64,000 nucleotides of DNA from Collinsella bouchesdurhonensis (GTDB taxonomy: Bacteria > Actinomycetota > Coriobacteriia > Coriobacteriales > Coriobacteriaceae). This document shows, in pieces, positions 16,007 through 25,635 of this stretch (position 1 is the first letter of the stretch; each line of letters begins with the position of its first letter). The notes beneath the pieces are model-generated. The model did no database searches. It was not told the origin of the DNA and saw only the letters and a list, made by a program, of their open reading frames with translations. Where the stretch lies: positions 35,059 to 99,058 of the forward strand of contig NZ_LT699737.1 of assembly GCF_900155365.1 (NCBI RefSeq). The letters are read 5' to 3'. The translations under genes were made by a program, and so were the position numbers.

Positions 16007-18004
16007 TTAGCGGCCAAAGAACTCGGCGTCTGCCGGGCGCCAGGGGCGGAAGGTACCAGGGTCGATACGCACGTGAGCCGTGGCTGGAACATCGTTCCAT
16101 TTGACAGTGTAGCCAGCACCATGGGAGCAAAAGACCGAGTCGGGCGTGTTGGGCAGGTCGGCCTCAGGCTCGTAGGCGGCCTGCTCAATCACACGCTCGG
16201 CGTCATGGCATGGCGCGTAGCCGGAAAGCTCCAGATAAAAGCGACCGAGGCCGCTTGTATAGGCAGCAACGTCAAGCGCGTAATCCTGCACCTCAGACGC
16301 CGGAACGCGCCCACTGAGGGTCGCGCGCTCCCCTGCCATCACAGGAGGTTCGTATTCGGCGCCCATGCGCGTAAGATCGGCAAGCGCACGGCCCACGCAC
16401 TCGCCTGGCACGTCGAGCTCAAAGCGATACCACGGCTCCAGCAGCACGGCGGCGCCCATCGTCTGTGCTTCCATAAGTCCCTGGCGAATGGCACGGTATG
16501 TAGCCTGGCGAAAGTCCCCGCCCTCGGTATGCTTGGCATGCGCGCGGCCACCCGTGAGCGTGATGCGCATATCGGTTATGGGCGAGCCCGTGAGCACGCC
16601 CAAATGCTCGCGCTCCATGGCATTGGTGAGTGCCAAGCGCTGCCAGTTAAGGTCGAGCTCGTCGGTCGAAGTCACGGTGCCAAACTCCACACCCGAGCCT
16701 GCCGGCAACGGTTCCAGACGCAGGTGCACCTCGGCATAATGACGCAGTGGCTCAAAGTGTCCCACGCCCTCAACCGGATGGTTAATCGTCTCTTTATAGA
16801 GAATGCCGCCCGGTGCAAAGCTGACCGCAAGGCCAAAGCGGTCGGCAAGCAAACGCTCGACCACCTCCAGCTGCACCGCTCCCATAAGCTGCAGATGGAT
16901 TTGCTCCAGATGGGTATTCCAGTTCACGCCGAGCATGGGGTCCTCGTCCGCTAACTCGGAAAGCGCGGTATAGACGGCATGGACGTCTTGCTCGCCGGGA
17001 AGCACGGTATAGGTGAGAACCGGCGCGATCATCGGCGAGATTCCCGTAGGCTCCGCGCCCAAAGCATCGCCTGGCCGCACATGGGAAAGACCGGTGACGG
17101 CGCAGATGGCGCCCGCGGGAACTTCCTGCGCAAGCTCGAACCTCGAACCGTTGTAGATGCGCACCTGATCTATCTTGTCGCGCCATGCCTCGCTCGCGGC
17201 AATCCCCTCCACCAGCTGTTTTGCACGGAGAACGCCGCCGGTTACCTTGAGCCAGGCAAGGCGCTCCCCATGGTCGCCATGGCTCACTCGATACACGCGC
17301 GCGGCAAAATCGCCAGGCCAGACGCGTTCCTCGATAAGCCTGCCCATACCATCCAACAGCTCGGCCACGCCCTGGTCCTTGAGGGCCGATCCGTAAAAGC
17401 ACGGAAAGAAGGCGCGCCCGCGCACCAGTCGGCAAAGCGTCGGCAGCGAGAGCGATCCCTCGCCCAGATATTCTTCGAGCGCCCGCTCATCAAGCGCGGC
17501 GGCGTCCTCTTGCGCGGGACCTTCGGACAAAAGCTCCTCGGCATCCAAACAGCCCTCACCCAAACGACGTTGCAGCTCGGCAGCGATCGCCTCACGCCCG
17601 GGGTTCTCCAAATCCATCTTGTTGACGAAGATGAACGAAGGGATGTTGTAACGGTCGAGCAGGCGCCACAGCGTCTCGGTGTGTCCTTGGACACCGTCGT
17701 TGGCGCCAACGACCAGAATCGCATAATCGAGCGCCTGGAGTGTTCGTTCCGCCTCGGCAGAAAAATCGACATGCCCCGGGGCGTCGACGAGCATGAAGCG
17801 CGTATCCCCGCGCTCGATCACTGCCTGCGAAGAGAAGATGGTGATGCCGCGCTCGCGCTCGATTGCATCGGTATCCAGGTGCGAGTCGCCGTTATCGACG
17901 CGTCCGCGGATGCGGATTTGCCCCGCGTCGAAGAGCATTGCCTCGGCAAGCGTGGTCTTACCTGCATCCACATGCGCCAAGATGCCGATAACTGCCTGCT
18001 TCAT
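16007..18004 (-). CDS. TetM/OtrA-like ribosomal protection GTPase (EF-G family)
   Basis: 665 residues from ATG 18004, which has GAGGGGAAA upstream. The EF-G-type G domain has GILAHVDAGKTTLAEAML, ERERGITIFSSQ, DAPGHVDFSAEAERTL and FVNKMD. Later domains II to V follow the TetM/OtrA order. Proteins of this group remove tetracycline or act as general ribosome-rescue translocase-like factors. Many intrinsic actinobacterial copies are not proven to give resistance. The C-terminal domain differs from TetM, so tetracycline protection is possible but not shown. Confidence 0.82.
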   Translation of the reverse strand: MKQAVIGILAHVDAGKTTLAEAMLFDAGQIRIRGRVDNGDSHLDTDAIERERGITIFSSQAVIERGDTRFMLVDAPGHVDFSAEAERTLQALDYAILVVGANDGVQGHTETLWRLLDRYNIPSFIFVNKMDLENPGREAIAAELQRRLGEGCLDAEELLSEGPAQEDAAALDERALEEYLGEGSLSLPTLCRLVRGRAFFPCFYGSALKDQGVAELLDGMGRLIEERVWPGDFAARVYRVSHGDHGERLAWLKVTGGVLRAKQLVEGIAASEAWRDKIDQVRIYNGSRFELAQEVPAGAICAVTGLSHVRPGDALGAEPTGISPMIAPVLTYTVLPGEQDVHAVYTALSELADEDPMLGVNWNTHLEQIHLQLMGAVQLEVVERLLADRFGLAVSFAPGGILYKETINHPVEGVGHFEPLRHYAEVHLRLEPLPAGSGVEFGTVTSTDELDLNWQRLALTNAMEREHLGVLTGSPITDMRITLTGGRAHAKHTEGGDFRQATYRAIRQGLMEAQTMGAAVLLEPWYRFELDVPGECVGRALADLTRMGAEYEPPVMAGERATLSGRVPASEVQDYALDVAAYTSGLGRFYLELSGYAPCHDAERVIEQAAYEPEADLPNTPDSVFCSHGAGYTVKWNDVPATAHVRIDPGTFRPWRPADAEFFGR

Positions 18005-18438
18005 ACATTTCCCCTCGCAATCCAGATTCCGTTGCGGCCATGTTGCCGCGAAGGCCGCGCGTCGAGGCCGATGCCGAGTGCCCGCGGCCATCGCCACGTC
18101 CATCGCCCACGGTAGTCGCCCGCGGCCGTCGCCGCCGTTTCACATGCCGCCCATTGTCGCACACCGCAGTGTAAACACGGGCGTTGACGCATGGCAGAAC
18201 GTATCGTCAGCGTGCGGTTTCCAAATGAAGCAGAAAGTCCCGTTTAGTCGGTACCATCGACGCCCTAAATGGGATTTTTTGCTCCATTTGGCAGCGTGAA
18301 AACGTCGATAGAGCCGCAGCGGCACGCACCAGCCCCGCCGCGTGTGCATCAGCCCCGCCGCGCGCACCATACCGCCGACACGCCTTTTATGTGACAATAA
18401 ACTCCAACGTATTACTGCGCGTAATCGGAGATGCGCAT
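18005..18438. other. Intergenic region between TetM-like and FNR-like genes
   Basis: 434 bases without a supported gene. It contains GC-rich short repeats built on CCCGCGGCC (about 18080-18130), the palindromic element at 18223-18289, the tandem CAGCCCCGCCGCG repeats, and a small palindrome ATTAC-TGCGC-GTAAT at 18411-18425 just before the ribosome site of the FNR-like gene. The last could be an autoregulatory site. Confidence 0.5.
18223..18289. repeat. Second copy of the palindromic element (imperfect arms)
   Basis: Left arm 18223-18247 and right arm 18265-18289 have the same 25-base length and 17-base spacing as the copy at 589-655, and share AAATGAAGCAGAAA and TTTAG. The arms differ from each other at a few positions. 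It lies in the gap between the TetM-like and FNR-like genes. Directly downstream, CAGCCCCGCCGCG is repeated in tandem at about 18330-18342 and 18350-18362. Confidence 0.85.
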
Positions 18439-19182
18439 ATGGATGACAAGCTGAGCATGAACCAAACCGGGCGAGTTTGCGCCGGCGCGGGCCATAACTG
18501 CGCCTTCTCGCGCGCAGGGTCATCGTGCATGGAAAACATCCGCCTGTTTGCCGACCTTCCCGCCGATGCCAAGCGCGAGCTGCTTGCCTGTTCGCGCCAC
18601 TCGACACATGAAAGCGGGTCCATCATCGTGCATGAAGGCGACCCCATCGAGTCGATCATCGTCGTGCGCTCGGGGCGCATCAAGACCTACCGCACCACCC
18701 CCGGCGGCAAGGAATATGTTCTCGACGTGCTGCATGACGGCCAGGCTCTCTGGTATGGCATGTTCCTCAAAGACCATATCTACCACTATTCCGTTGAATG
18801 CCTCACGCGCGTGCAGCTGTGCCGCATTCATCGCGCCGACTTCGAAACTATGCTCGCCAATCATCCCAGCGTGGCACTCGGCTTGATCCGCATGGTATGC
18901 ACCGAGCTCGATCGCGCGGAAGAGAAGACCATGATGCTGGGTATCCGCAACCCGCGTCGCCGTCTTGCCGAGTACCTGCTGCTGCGCGACCACAGCTGCG
19001 TAGGCCCCGAAATCAACATGCGCCTCGAAGATATTGCCAACTCCGTAGGCCTGCGCCCCGAGACCGTCTCGCGCCACGTGGCGCAGTTTGTCCGCGAAGG
19101 CCTTGTCAAGCGCGTGGGACGAGGCAAGCTGCTCGTGCTCGATCGCGACGGACTCGCAGATGTCGCGCACCACGAGGACTAG
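18439..19182 (+). CDS. Crp/Fnr family regulator, FNR-like
   Basis: 247 residues from ATG 18439 (GGAG upstream). Order: an N-terminal Cys group (C14, C21, C30), a cyclic-nucleotide-binding-like beta-roll (residues about 35-150), then a winged HTH. The recognition helix RPETVSRHVAQF has the E-x-x-S-R pattern that in E. coli FNR contacts TTGAT half-sites. The N-terminal Cys may hold an oxygen-sensitive Fe-S cluster, though their spacing (C-x6-C-x8-C) is not that of E. coli FNR. It lies directly upstream of pflA-pflB, whose promoter has an FNR-type box, so it is the likely activator of that operon. Confidence 0.88.
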   Translation: MDDKLSMNQTGRVCAGAGHNCAFSRAGSSCMENIRLFADLPADAKRELLACSRHSTHESGSIIVHEGDPIESIIVVRSGRIKTYRTTPGGKEYVLDVLHDGQALWYGMFLKDHIYHYSVECLTRVQLCRIHRADFETMLANHPSVALGLIRMVCTELDRAEEKTMMLGIRNPRRRLAEYLLLRDHSCVGPEINMRLEDIANSVGLRPETVSRHVAQFVREGLVKRVGRGKLLVLDRDGLADVAHHED

Positions 19183-19332
19183 CGAGTTCCCGGACGCGCA
19201 CTGCCCGTGGGCAAATGCGAAAGCCACCTCCCCGCCACGTATTCATCTGGAAGCGCGCTTTCGCCCGTTTCATCACTGCACCATCCCGGTGGCGTCGCCC
19301 AAAAGCACCCGCCAAAATCCGCTATCTACCTG

Positions 19333-19345
19333 TGAACATTGTTCA
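19333..19345. promoter_or_regulatory. 13-bp perfect palindrome upstream of pflA
   Basis: TGAACA-T-TGTTCA. It lies 74 bases upstream of the FNR-type box in the same intergenic region, so a second regulator site is plausible. Confidence 0.5.
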
Positions 19346-19418
19346 TATGGTCATTTCTCTAACGAATCTCCACGCCGCCTTTCCAACGCTTTAAAATTTC
19401 CTGATTTTTTCTCGTTAC

Positions 19419-19460
19419 TTGACTCTAATCAAGGAACGCCCCTACGGGACACAGTACATT
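19419..19460 (+). promoter_or_regulatory. FNR-type box and -10 element of the pflA-pflB promoter
   Basis: TTGACTCTAATCAA (19419-19432) fits the FNR consensus TTGAT-N4-ATCAA in 9 of 10 specified positions. A -10-like TACATT lies at 19455-19460. If transcription starts at about 19467, the box is centred at -41.5, the classical class II activator position. This gives a leader of about 70 bases before pflA. Confidence 0.7.
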
Positions 19461-19538
19461 GCACTTGTACTGACGCATGCTTTGCACGGGTTCAAAAACG
19501 AAACCCGCTGCGGCACCGACGTGACGAGAGGAGCGACG

Positions 19539-20270
19539 ATGCAGGGACGTGTTCATTCCACGGAATCATTTGGCTCGGCCGACGGCCCCGGCGTGCGCTT
19601 TATCATTTTCCTCAAGGGCTGCCCTATGCGTTGCAGCTATTGCCACAACCCCGACACTTGGGCGGCAGAAGGCGCTGAGATGATCGAAGCCGACGAGCTT
19701 CTCGATCGAGCCGAGCGCTACCGTAGCTACTGGGGTCCTGAGGGCGGCATTACCGTCTCGGGCGGCGAAGCTCTGCTTCAAACCGAGTTCGTGCTCGATC
19801 TTTTCACCAAAGCAAAAGCCCGCGGCATCAATACCTGCCTCGACACCTCGCTTGCACCATTCGCGCGCAACGAGCCGTACTTTGGCACGTTTACCAAGCT
19901 GATGGACGTGTGCGACCTGGTGATGGCAGACATCAAGCATATCGACCCCGAGGAGCACAAAAAGCTCACCGGGCGCGACAACGCCAACATCCTCGACTGC
20001 CTGCGCTACTTGAGCCAGATCGGTCAGCCGCTCTGGATTCGCCACGTGCTCGTTCCCGGCATCACCGATGTCGACGAGTACCTGTATCGCACACGCGACT
20101 TTATCGCCGAGCTGGGCGATTGCGTCAAACGCGTCGAGATTCTGCCCTACCACACGCTGGGCATCTTCAAGTGGGATGAGCTAAACATCCCTTACAAACT
20201 TCGTGACGTCGACCCCCCGACGCCCGAGCGCACCGAGCGTGCGCAAAGGATTCTACGGGGCGAGATGTAG
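19539..20270 (+). CDS. pflA: Pyruvate formate-lyase activating enzyme (radical SAM)
   Basis: 243 residues from ATG 19539, placed by the ribosome site GAGAGGAG and by alignment to family N-termini ([17 protein letters not shown]). The radical-SAM cluster motif is [14 protein letters not shown] (C-x3-C-x2-C), followed by the SAM-binding [10 protein letters not shown]. It uses SAM and a [4Fe-4S] cluster to create the glycyl radical on PflB under anaerobic conditions. It precedes pflB by 50 bases; in E. coli the order is reversed. Confidence 0.96.
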   Translation: MQGRVHSTESFGSADGPGVRFIIFLKGCPMRCSYCHNPDTWAAEGAEMIEADELLDRAERYRSYWGPEGGITVSGGEALLQTEFVLDLFTKAKARGINTCLDTSLAPFARNEPYFGTFTKLMDVCDLVMADIKHIDPEEHKKLTGRDNANILDCLRYLSQIGQPLWIRHVLVPGITDVDEYLYRTRDFIAELGDCVKRVEILPYHTLGIFKWDELNIPYKLRDVDPPTPERTERAQRILRGEM

Positions 20271-20320
20271 GTAATCAACGTGCCGAACAGGGATCGGCAC
20301 GAGAATGCAAGGAGGCATAC

Positions 20321-22591
20321 ATGGCACTACGCGACGAGTGGAATGGCTTTACCGGAGGTCACTGGGTGGACGACATCAACGTCCGCGACTTCATCCAGCG
20401 CAACTACACCGCCTATGATGGCGATGACTCCTTCCTGGCCGGTCCGACCGACGCGACCGACAAGCTCTGGGGCAAGGTCCAGGAGCTTCAGGCAGCCGAG
20501 CGCGCCAACAACGGCGTCCTCGAGTGTGAGACCGAGATCGTCTCTGGCCTGACCGCCTATGGCGCTGGCTACATCGATCCCGAGATGAAGGATCTGGAGC
20601 AGGTTGTGGGTCTGCAGACCGACAAGCCGCTCAAGCGCGCCTTCATGCCCTATGGCGGCATCAAGATGGCCCAGCAGGCTGCCGAGAACTACGGCTTCCA
20701 TGTCAACGACAAGTACAATCAGATCTTCAACGAGTATCGCAAGACCCACAACCAGGGCGTCTTCGATGCGTACACCCCCGAGATGCGCGCCGCTCGTCAC
20801 TCCCACGTCATCACCGGTCTGCCTGACACCTATGGCCGTGGCCGCATCGTCGGCGACTACCGTCGTGTCGCTCTCTACGGTATCGATCGCCTGATCGCCG
20901 GCAAGCAGGAGGACCTGCTCAACTGCGGCGGCCGCACCATGACCGACGACGTCGTGCGTGCCCGCGAGGAGATCGCCGAGCAGATCCGTGCCCTCAAGGG
21001 CATGAAGGAGATGGCCGCTGCTTACGGTTACGACATCTCTCAGCCGGCTACCAACGCCAAGGAAGCCGTCCAGTGGTTGTACTTTGGCTACCTGGCCGCC
21101 ATCAAGACCCAGAATGGCGCTGCCATGTCCGTGGGCCGCGTTTCCACCTTCCTGGACATCTACATCCAGCGCGACCTTGCCGCCGGTAAGATCACCGAGG
21201 CCGAGGCTCAGGAGCTCATCGACCACCTGGTGCTCAAGCTGCGCATTGTCAAGTTCGCTCGTATTCCGTCCTATCAGGCTCTCTTCTCCGGCGACCCCGT
21301 CTGGGCCACGCTTGAGGTCGCTGGCCTTGGCCAGGACGGTCGTCACATGGTGACCAAGAACGACTACCGCTTCCTGCACACCCTGGAGAACATGGGTCCG
21401 GCTCCCGAGCCCAACCTGACGGTTCTCTACAGCAAGCGTCTGCCCGAGAACTTCCGCAAGTACGCTGCCAAGATCTCCGTCACCACCTCTTCCATCCAGT
21501 ACGAGAACGACGACGTCATGCGTCCGGTCTGGGGCGACGACTACAGCATCTGCTGCTGCGTGTCTGCTACCGAGACCGGCAAGGAGATGCAGTTCTTTGG
21601 CGCTCGTGCCAACCTCGCCAAGGCTCTCAACTACGCCATCAACGGTGGTAAGGACGAGAAGTTCATGGACAAGAAGGGCAACCACATGCAGGTTGGCCCC
21701 GAGTACGCTCCTATCACGAGCGAGTACCTCGAGTACGACGAGGTCATGCACAAGTTCGATCTGATGATGGACTGGCTGGCCGACCTGTACGTCAACATCC
21801 TGAACCTCATCCAGTACATGCACGACAAGTACTACTATGAGGCCGCCGAGATGGCTCTCATCGACACCAACGTGCGTCGTACCTTCGCCACTGGCATCGC
21901 CGGCTTCTCTCACGTGGTCGACTCCATCAGCGCTATCAAGTACGCCAAGGTCAAGACCGTCCGTGACGAGCAGGGCATTGTTGTTGACTACGAGGTCGAG
22001 GGCGACTTCCCCAAGTACGGCAACGACGACGAGCGCGCCGACGACATCGCCGTGTGGCTGCTGAAGACCTTCATGAAGAAGATCGCCAAGCATCACACCT
22101 ATCGCAACTCCGAGCCCACCACCTCCATCCTTACCATCACCTCCAACGTGGTGTACGGCAAGGCTACCGGTGGCACCCCCGACGGCCGCAAGGCATTCAC
22201 CCCGTTTGCCCCGGGCGCTAACCCCGCTTACGGTGCTGAGCAGAACGGCCTGCTTGCCTCCCTCAACTCCGTGGCCAAGCTCCCCTACGAGTACGCTCTG
22301 GACGGCATCTCCAACACGCAGACCATCAACCCGTCTGCTCTTGGCAACGATGACGAGCAGCGCGTGACCAACCTTGTGAACGTCATGGACGGTTACTTCG
22401 CCAACGGTGCTCACCACCTCAACGTCAACGTCTTTGGCGTCGAGAAGCTCAAGGACGCTATGGAGCATCCCGAGAAGCCCGAGTACGCCAACTTCACCAT
22501 CCGCGTCTCCGGCTACGCTGTTAAGTTCATCGACCTTACCCGTGAGCAGCAGCTCGACGTTATCGCTCGTACCTGCCACGACCACATGTAA
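20321..22591 (+). CDS. pflB: Formate C-acetyltransferase (pyruvate formate-lyase)
   Basis: 756 residues, nearly the E. coli length of 760. The active-site cysteines are C412 and C413 in ICCCVS (a third Cys precedes them). The radical glycine is G731 in RVSGYAVKF, close to the C-terminus. It converts pyruvate and CoA into acetyl-CoA and formate, the central anaerobic pyruvate step. Codon choice is strongly biased (GTC, CTG, AAG, AAC dominate), as in highly expressed genes. A strong ribosome site AAGGAGG precedes ATG 20321, and a terminator follows. It is probably co-transcribed with pflA under the FNR-like regulator. Confidence 0.97.
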   Translation: MALRDEWNGFTGGHWVDDINVRDFIQRNYTAYDGDDSFLAGPTDATDKLWGKVQELQAAERANNGVLECETEIVSGLTAYGAGYIDPEMKDLEQVVGLQTDKPLKRAFMPYGGIKMAQQAAENYGFHVNDKYNQIFNEYRKTHNQGVFDAYTPEMRAARHSHVITGLPDTYGRGRIVGDYRRVALYGIDRLIAGKQEDLLNCGGRTMTDDVVRAREEIAEQIRALKGMKEMAAAYGYDISQPATNAKEAVQWLYFGYLAAIKTQNGAAMSVGRVSTFLDIYIQRDLAAGKITEAEAQELIDHLVLKLRIVKFARIPSYQALFSGDPVWATLEVAGLGQDGRHMVTKNDYRFLHTLENMGPAPEPNLTVLYSKRLPENFRKYAAKISVTTSSIQYENDDVMRPVWGDDYSICCCVSATETGKEMQFFGARANLAKALNYAINGGKDEKFMDKKGNHMQVGPEYAPITSEYLEYDEVMHKFDLMMDWLADLYVNILNLIQYMHDKYYYEAAEMALIDTNVRRTFATGIAGFSHVVDSISAIKYAKVKTVRDEQGIVVDYEVEGDFPKYGNDDERADDIAVWLLKTFMKKIAKHHTYRNSEPTTSILTITSNVVYGKATGGTPDGRKAFTPFAPGANPAYGAEQNGLLASLNSVAKLPYEYALDGISNTQTINPSALGNDDEQRVTNLVNVMDGYFANGAHHLNVNVFGVEKLKDAMEHPEKPEYANFTIRVSGYAVKFIDLTREQQLDVIARTCHDHM

Positions 22592-22623
22592 GATTCGCTG
22601 CCTATACCAGCACGTCTTCATGC

Positions 22624-22659
22624 AAAAGGCTCCTGTGCATAAGCGCGGGAGCCTTTTTT
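22624..22659 (+). terminator. Rho-independent terminator of pflA-pflB
   Basis: AAAAGGCTCC (22624-22633) pairs with GGAGCCTTTT (from 22648), followed by a T run. Confidence 0.87.
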
Positions 22660-22683
22660 CGGTTCGATATCAGATATAGAAAG

Positions 22684-22716
22684 GCGTCCCCGACACCACG
22701 AGGACATCGGGGACGC
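22684..22716 (-). terminator. Hairpin downstream of the hydrogenase gene
   Basis: Perfect 10-bp inverted repeat GCGTCCCCGA (22684-22693) with 22707-22716. On the minus strand it is followed by only a short T run (CCTTTCTA), so it is a weaker terminator. Confidence 0.6.
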
Positions 22717-22764
22717 AACATCATCTATAAGGCAAAACGCGGCACAGAAGCGCGCACCAGGGCG

Positions 22765-24414
22765 CTACTCCTGGGGCTTTTGCGCCTCAAAGGTCTCCTG
22801 AACGGCGATTGCCTCAGCTTCATCAGCATGGATGTGAATACCGTCGCCTGGGCGCTCGAGCTCGGGAATATAGCCGATGTACTCGTTATCCGTAGCATTT
22901 TTATTGGGGCTCTTTTTTGCGTACATCTTCACGGCGCCGGTCGTCTTGTTGATGGCCTGGAGCGTGCCTGCACCTGCGACGCATCCGCCCGGGCATGCCA
23001 TACCCTCAAGCAGATAGCCGTCGTACTTGCCCTTTACCGCCATCTTCATCATCTTGCGGCACTCGGAAAGGCCCTCGGCATTCGCAACCTTCACCTCGCG
23101 GTCGGGATGCACGCGATGAATTGCGTTGGCAACCGCCGTAGCCACACCGCCCGAGACGGCAAAGCCGCGACCATCGGCGCTCGCCACGTCAAAGTCGCTC
23201 GACCCCTCGCCTGCGAGCTTGGTGTAATCGATGCCCTTCGCATCCATCATGCCCGCCATCTCCTCGAATGTGAGCACGAAGTCGACCTCGCTCTTTACGC
23301 TGCGGCGCATGGCCTCGAGCTTCTTGGCGGCACACGGCCCCACAAATACAATCTTGGCGTTGGGATGCTGCTTGCGAATCAGACGTGCTGTCAACGTCAT
23401 GGGGGTCAGTGCCATCGAGACGCAGTCGGCGTGCTCCGGGAACTCCTTTTTTGCCATGACCGACCATGCGGGGCAGCAACTCGTGCCCATAAACGGAATC
23501 TTCTCGGGAACCTCGTCCAAAAAGTCACGTGCCTCCTGCACGGCGCACAGGTCCGCACCCAAGGCGACCTCTTCCATACCCGAGAATCCCAAGTCGCGGA
23601 AGGCCTCTCGCAGCTTATCGACATTGCCTTTGCCGCCAAACTGACCCACAAAGGCAGGCGCGACCTCGGCGATAACCTCTTCGCCGGCGCGTACGGCCTG
23701 AATCACCTGGAAAATCTGGCTCTTATCGGCAATGGCTCCAAAGGGGCAGTTGACCAGGCACTGCCCGCAGCTCACGCACTTGTCGTAATCGATCTGGGCG
23801 CGGCCGTGTTCATCGGAACCGATCGCGTTCATGCCACAAGCCTCCGCACAAGGGCGCACATGGTGATGGATGGCCTGATACGGGCACACCTGCGCACAGC
23901 GTCCGCATTTGATGCACTTGCTGTGATCGATAAAGGCTTTCTTGTCCTTAAAGGTAATGGCGCCCTTGGGGCAAATCTCGCGGCACGGATGGGCTAAGCA
24001 TCCCTGGCAAGCGCTCGGCATCACGCGATAGACGTTATCCTCGCAGGCATTGCAGGCAAACTTGATAACGTTGATGAGCGGTGGCTGATAGTACGTCTCT
24101 GGTTTTGCCGCCTCGGCCACGCCATCGGAGAGCTTGGCGGGCTTGTCTACACCCTGCAGCGGTAAACCCATAGCCAAGCGGATGCGCTCGCCCACGACGG
24201 CGCGCTCCAAAAAGACGCTCTCGCGGTAGGCCGCCACGTCACCCGGAATGATTTTGTACGGCAGCTCATCGACCCAACTGTAGTCGCTGGCATCGCCCTC
24301 GCCGCTGCCCTCGGCATCCGCTCCTCCCTGGTACGCCAGGCGTGCGACCTCGGAAAAAACAGTACGGCGAATCTTTGCGAGGCCTGTGTATACCCCGCGC
24401 ATCGTGTTGCTCAT
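22765..24414 (-). CDS. Monomeric [FeFe]-hydrogenase, group B-like
   Basis: 549 residues from ATG 24414, preceded by GAGGGGG. The N-terminal half carries [4Fe-4S] motifs: CQGCLAHPCREICP, CIKCGRCAQVCP, a Cys pair CAEAC and CVSCGQCLVNCP. The C-terminal half is the H-cluster domain: L1 TSCCPAW, L2 VGPCAAKKLEA and L3 EGMACPGGCVAGAG. It would exchange electrons with ferredoxin and make or use H2 in the cytoplasm. L2 has GPC where well-studied HydA enzymes have MPC, and L1 has TSCCP; this pattern fits group B as I recall it. No HydEFG maturases are in the window. Confidence 0.85.
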   Translation of the reverse strand: MSNTMRGVYTGLAKIRRTVFSEVARLAYQGGADAEGSGEGDASDYSWVDELPYKIIPGDVAAYRESVFLERAVVGERIRLAMGLPLQGVDKPAKLSDGVAEAAKPETYYQPPLINVIKFACNACEDNVYRVMPSACQGCLAHPCREICPKGAITFKDKKAFIDHSKCIKCGRCAQVCPYQAIHHHVRPCAEACGMNAIGSDEHGRAQIDYDKCVSCGQCLVNCPFGAIADKSQIFQVIQAVRAGEEVIAEVAPAFVGQFGGKGNVDKLREAFRDLGFSGMEEVALGADLCAVQEARDFLDEVPEKIPFMGTSCCPAWSVMAKKEFPEHADCVSMALTPMTLTARLIRKQHPNAKIVFVGPCAAKKLEAMRRSVKSEVDFVLTFEEMAGMMDAKGIDYTKLAGEGSSDFDVASADGRGFAVSGGVATAVANAIHRVHPDREVKVANAEGLSECRKMMKMAVKGKYDGYLLEGMACPGGCVAGAGTLQAINKTTGAVKMYAKKSPNKNATDNEYIGYIPELERPGDGIHIHADEAEAIAVQETFEAQKPQE

Positions 24415-24529
24415 AATCGTCCCCCTCTTGAACGATAAGCAATTGTATATCATTGTAGAGTCATATCTTGAACATGGGGCACTGCAAGCAAAAATGCCCA
24501 CCTTGCATCAAATCTTGAAAGGGCTCGAA

Positions 24530-25597
24530 ATGAAATCTAACGCATTTGACAGCAACATGATGATTAGCAGGCGCGGCTTTTTGTCCACAGCGGGGCTCGG
24601 CATCATGAGCATCGCGCTCACCGGTTGCGGAGCCAAGGGCACTGCCGCCGGTACCAAAGGCTCCACAGCAGGATCGGCTGCGAGCAACTCGTCCACCAGC
24701 GTACGCGTCGCCTCGCTCAAGGGTCCCACCACCATCGGTCTCGTACACTTTATGGACCAGGCCGCATCCAAGGACAGCGGTCTTGCCAACAGCTATTCGT
24801 TCACCCTCTCCACAGCTGCAGACGAAGTGCTCCCCTCCCTTATCAAGGGCGATACCGACATCGCGCTCATTCCCGCAAACGCGGCATCGGTTGTGTACAA
24901 CAAGACCAAAGGCGGTATCACCTGCCTGAACGTCAATACGCTCGGCGTTCTTAGCGTGGTCACGGCAGACACGTCCATCGCCTCGCTCAAAGACCTTGCA
25001 GGCAAGACCGTCTACCTCACCGGCAAGGGAACCACGCCGGAATACGTGATGAATTACCTGCTTGACGCCGCGGGCATCGCCGGCAGTGTCACACTCGAGT
25101 TCAAAAGCGAGGCCGCCGAGGTCGTAAGCGTTCTTGCCTCGGACCCTACGGCTATCGGCGTGCTGCCGCAGCCCTTTGCCACCGCAGCTCTCGCCAAAAA
25201 TCAGGCCCTCGCCGCCCCCATCGACCTCACGGATGCCTGGAATGAGGCTGCCGATGCCGCCGGCGATGATAGCCAGCTGGTCACCGGCGTCACCGTCGTG
25301 CGCAATGAGTTTCTAGAAGAGCACCCCCGTGCGGTCGAGGAATTTCTCAAGGGCCAATCGGCAAGCGTGGAGTACGTCAACAAGCATCCCGAGAAGGCTG
25401 CAAAACTCGTTGTAGAGCAGGGCATCCTTGAGTCCGAGGCAGTGGCACAGAAAGCCATTCCCGCTTGCCACCTGGTGTGCCTTACCGACAAGAAGCTCAA
25501 GCAGGCGCTCGCCGGCTACCTCGAGGTACTCTATCAAGCCGATGCCTCGTCCGTAGGTGGCTCTCTTCCTGCTGACGATTTCTACTATCAGGCATAA
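24530..25597 (+). CDS. ABC transporter substrate-binding Tat lipoprotein
   Basis: 355 residues from ATG 24530 (AAAGGG upstream). The N-terminus has SRRGFLSTAG, a twin-arginine motif, then a hydrophobic stretch ending in the lipobox LTGC, so it is predicted to be exported folded and lipid-anchored. The mature part resembles NitT/TauT/ThiY-type binding proteins: VRVASLKGPTTIGLVHFMDQ, IALIPANAASVVYN and LGVLSVVTAD. It is divergent from the hydrogenase and 38 bases upstream of the fused permease-ATPase, its evident partner. The ligand is unknown. Confidence 0.85.
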   Translation: MKSNAFDSNMMISRRGFLSTAGLGIMSIALTGCGAKGTAAGTKGSTAGSAASNSSTSVRVASLKGPTTIGLVHFMDQAASKDSGLANSYSFTLSTAADEVLPSLIKGDTDIALIPANAASVVYNKTKGGITCLNVNTLGVLSVVTADTSIASLKDLAGKTVYLTGKGTTPEYVMNYLLDAAGIAGSVTLEFKSEAAEVVSVLASDPTAIGVLPQPFATAALAKNQALAAPIDLTDAWNEAADAAGDDSQLVTGVTVVRNEFLEEHPRAVEEFLKGQSASVEYVNKHPEKAAKLVVEQGILESEAVAQKAIPACHLVCLTDKKLKQALAGYLEVLYQADASSVGGSLPADDFYYQA

Positions 25598-25635
25598 GAC
25601 GCACCCCGCCCCCCTTAGACGCAGCGAGCTGTCCC

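Larger units (their letters stand above)
19183..19538 (+). other. Intergenic control region upstream of pflA
   Basis: 356 bases with no gene. It carries the TGAACATTGTTCA palindrome, an AT-rich stretch (about 19390-19415), the FNR-type box and -10, and the untranslated leader ending in the ribosome site GAGAGGAG (19523-19530). It is notably AT-richer than its surroundings, as expected of a strong promoter in a GC-rich genome. Confidence 0.65.

Noticed and set aside
20327..22621. A 764-codon open frame antisense to pflB
   Set aside because: It is the shadow of a GC-rich, codon-biased gene: low-complexity Val/Gly/Asp-rich translation, no family motifs, and pflB is certain.
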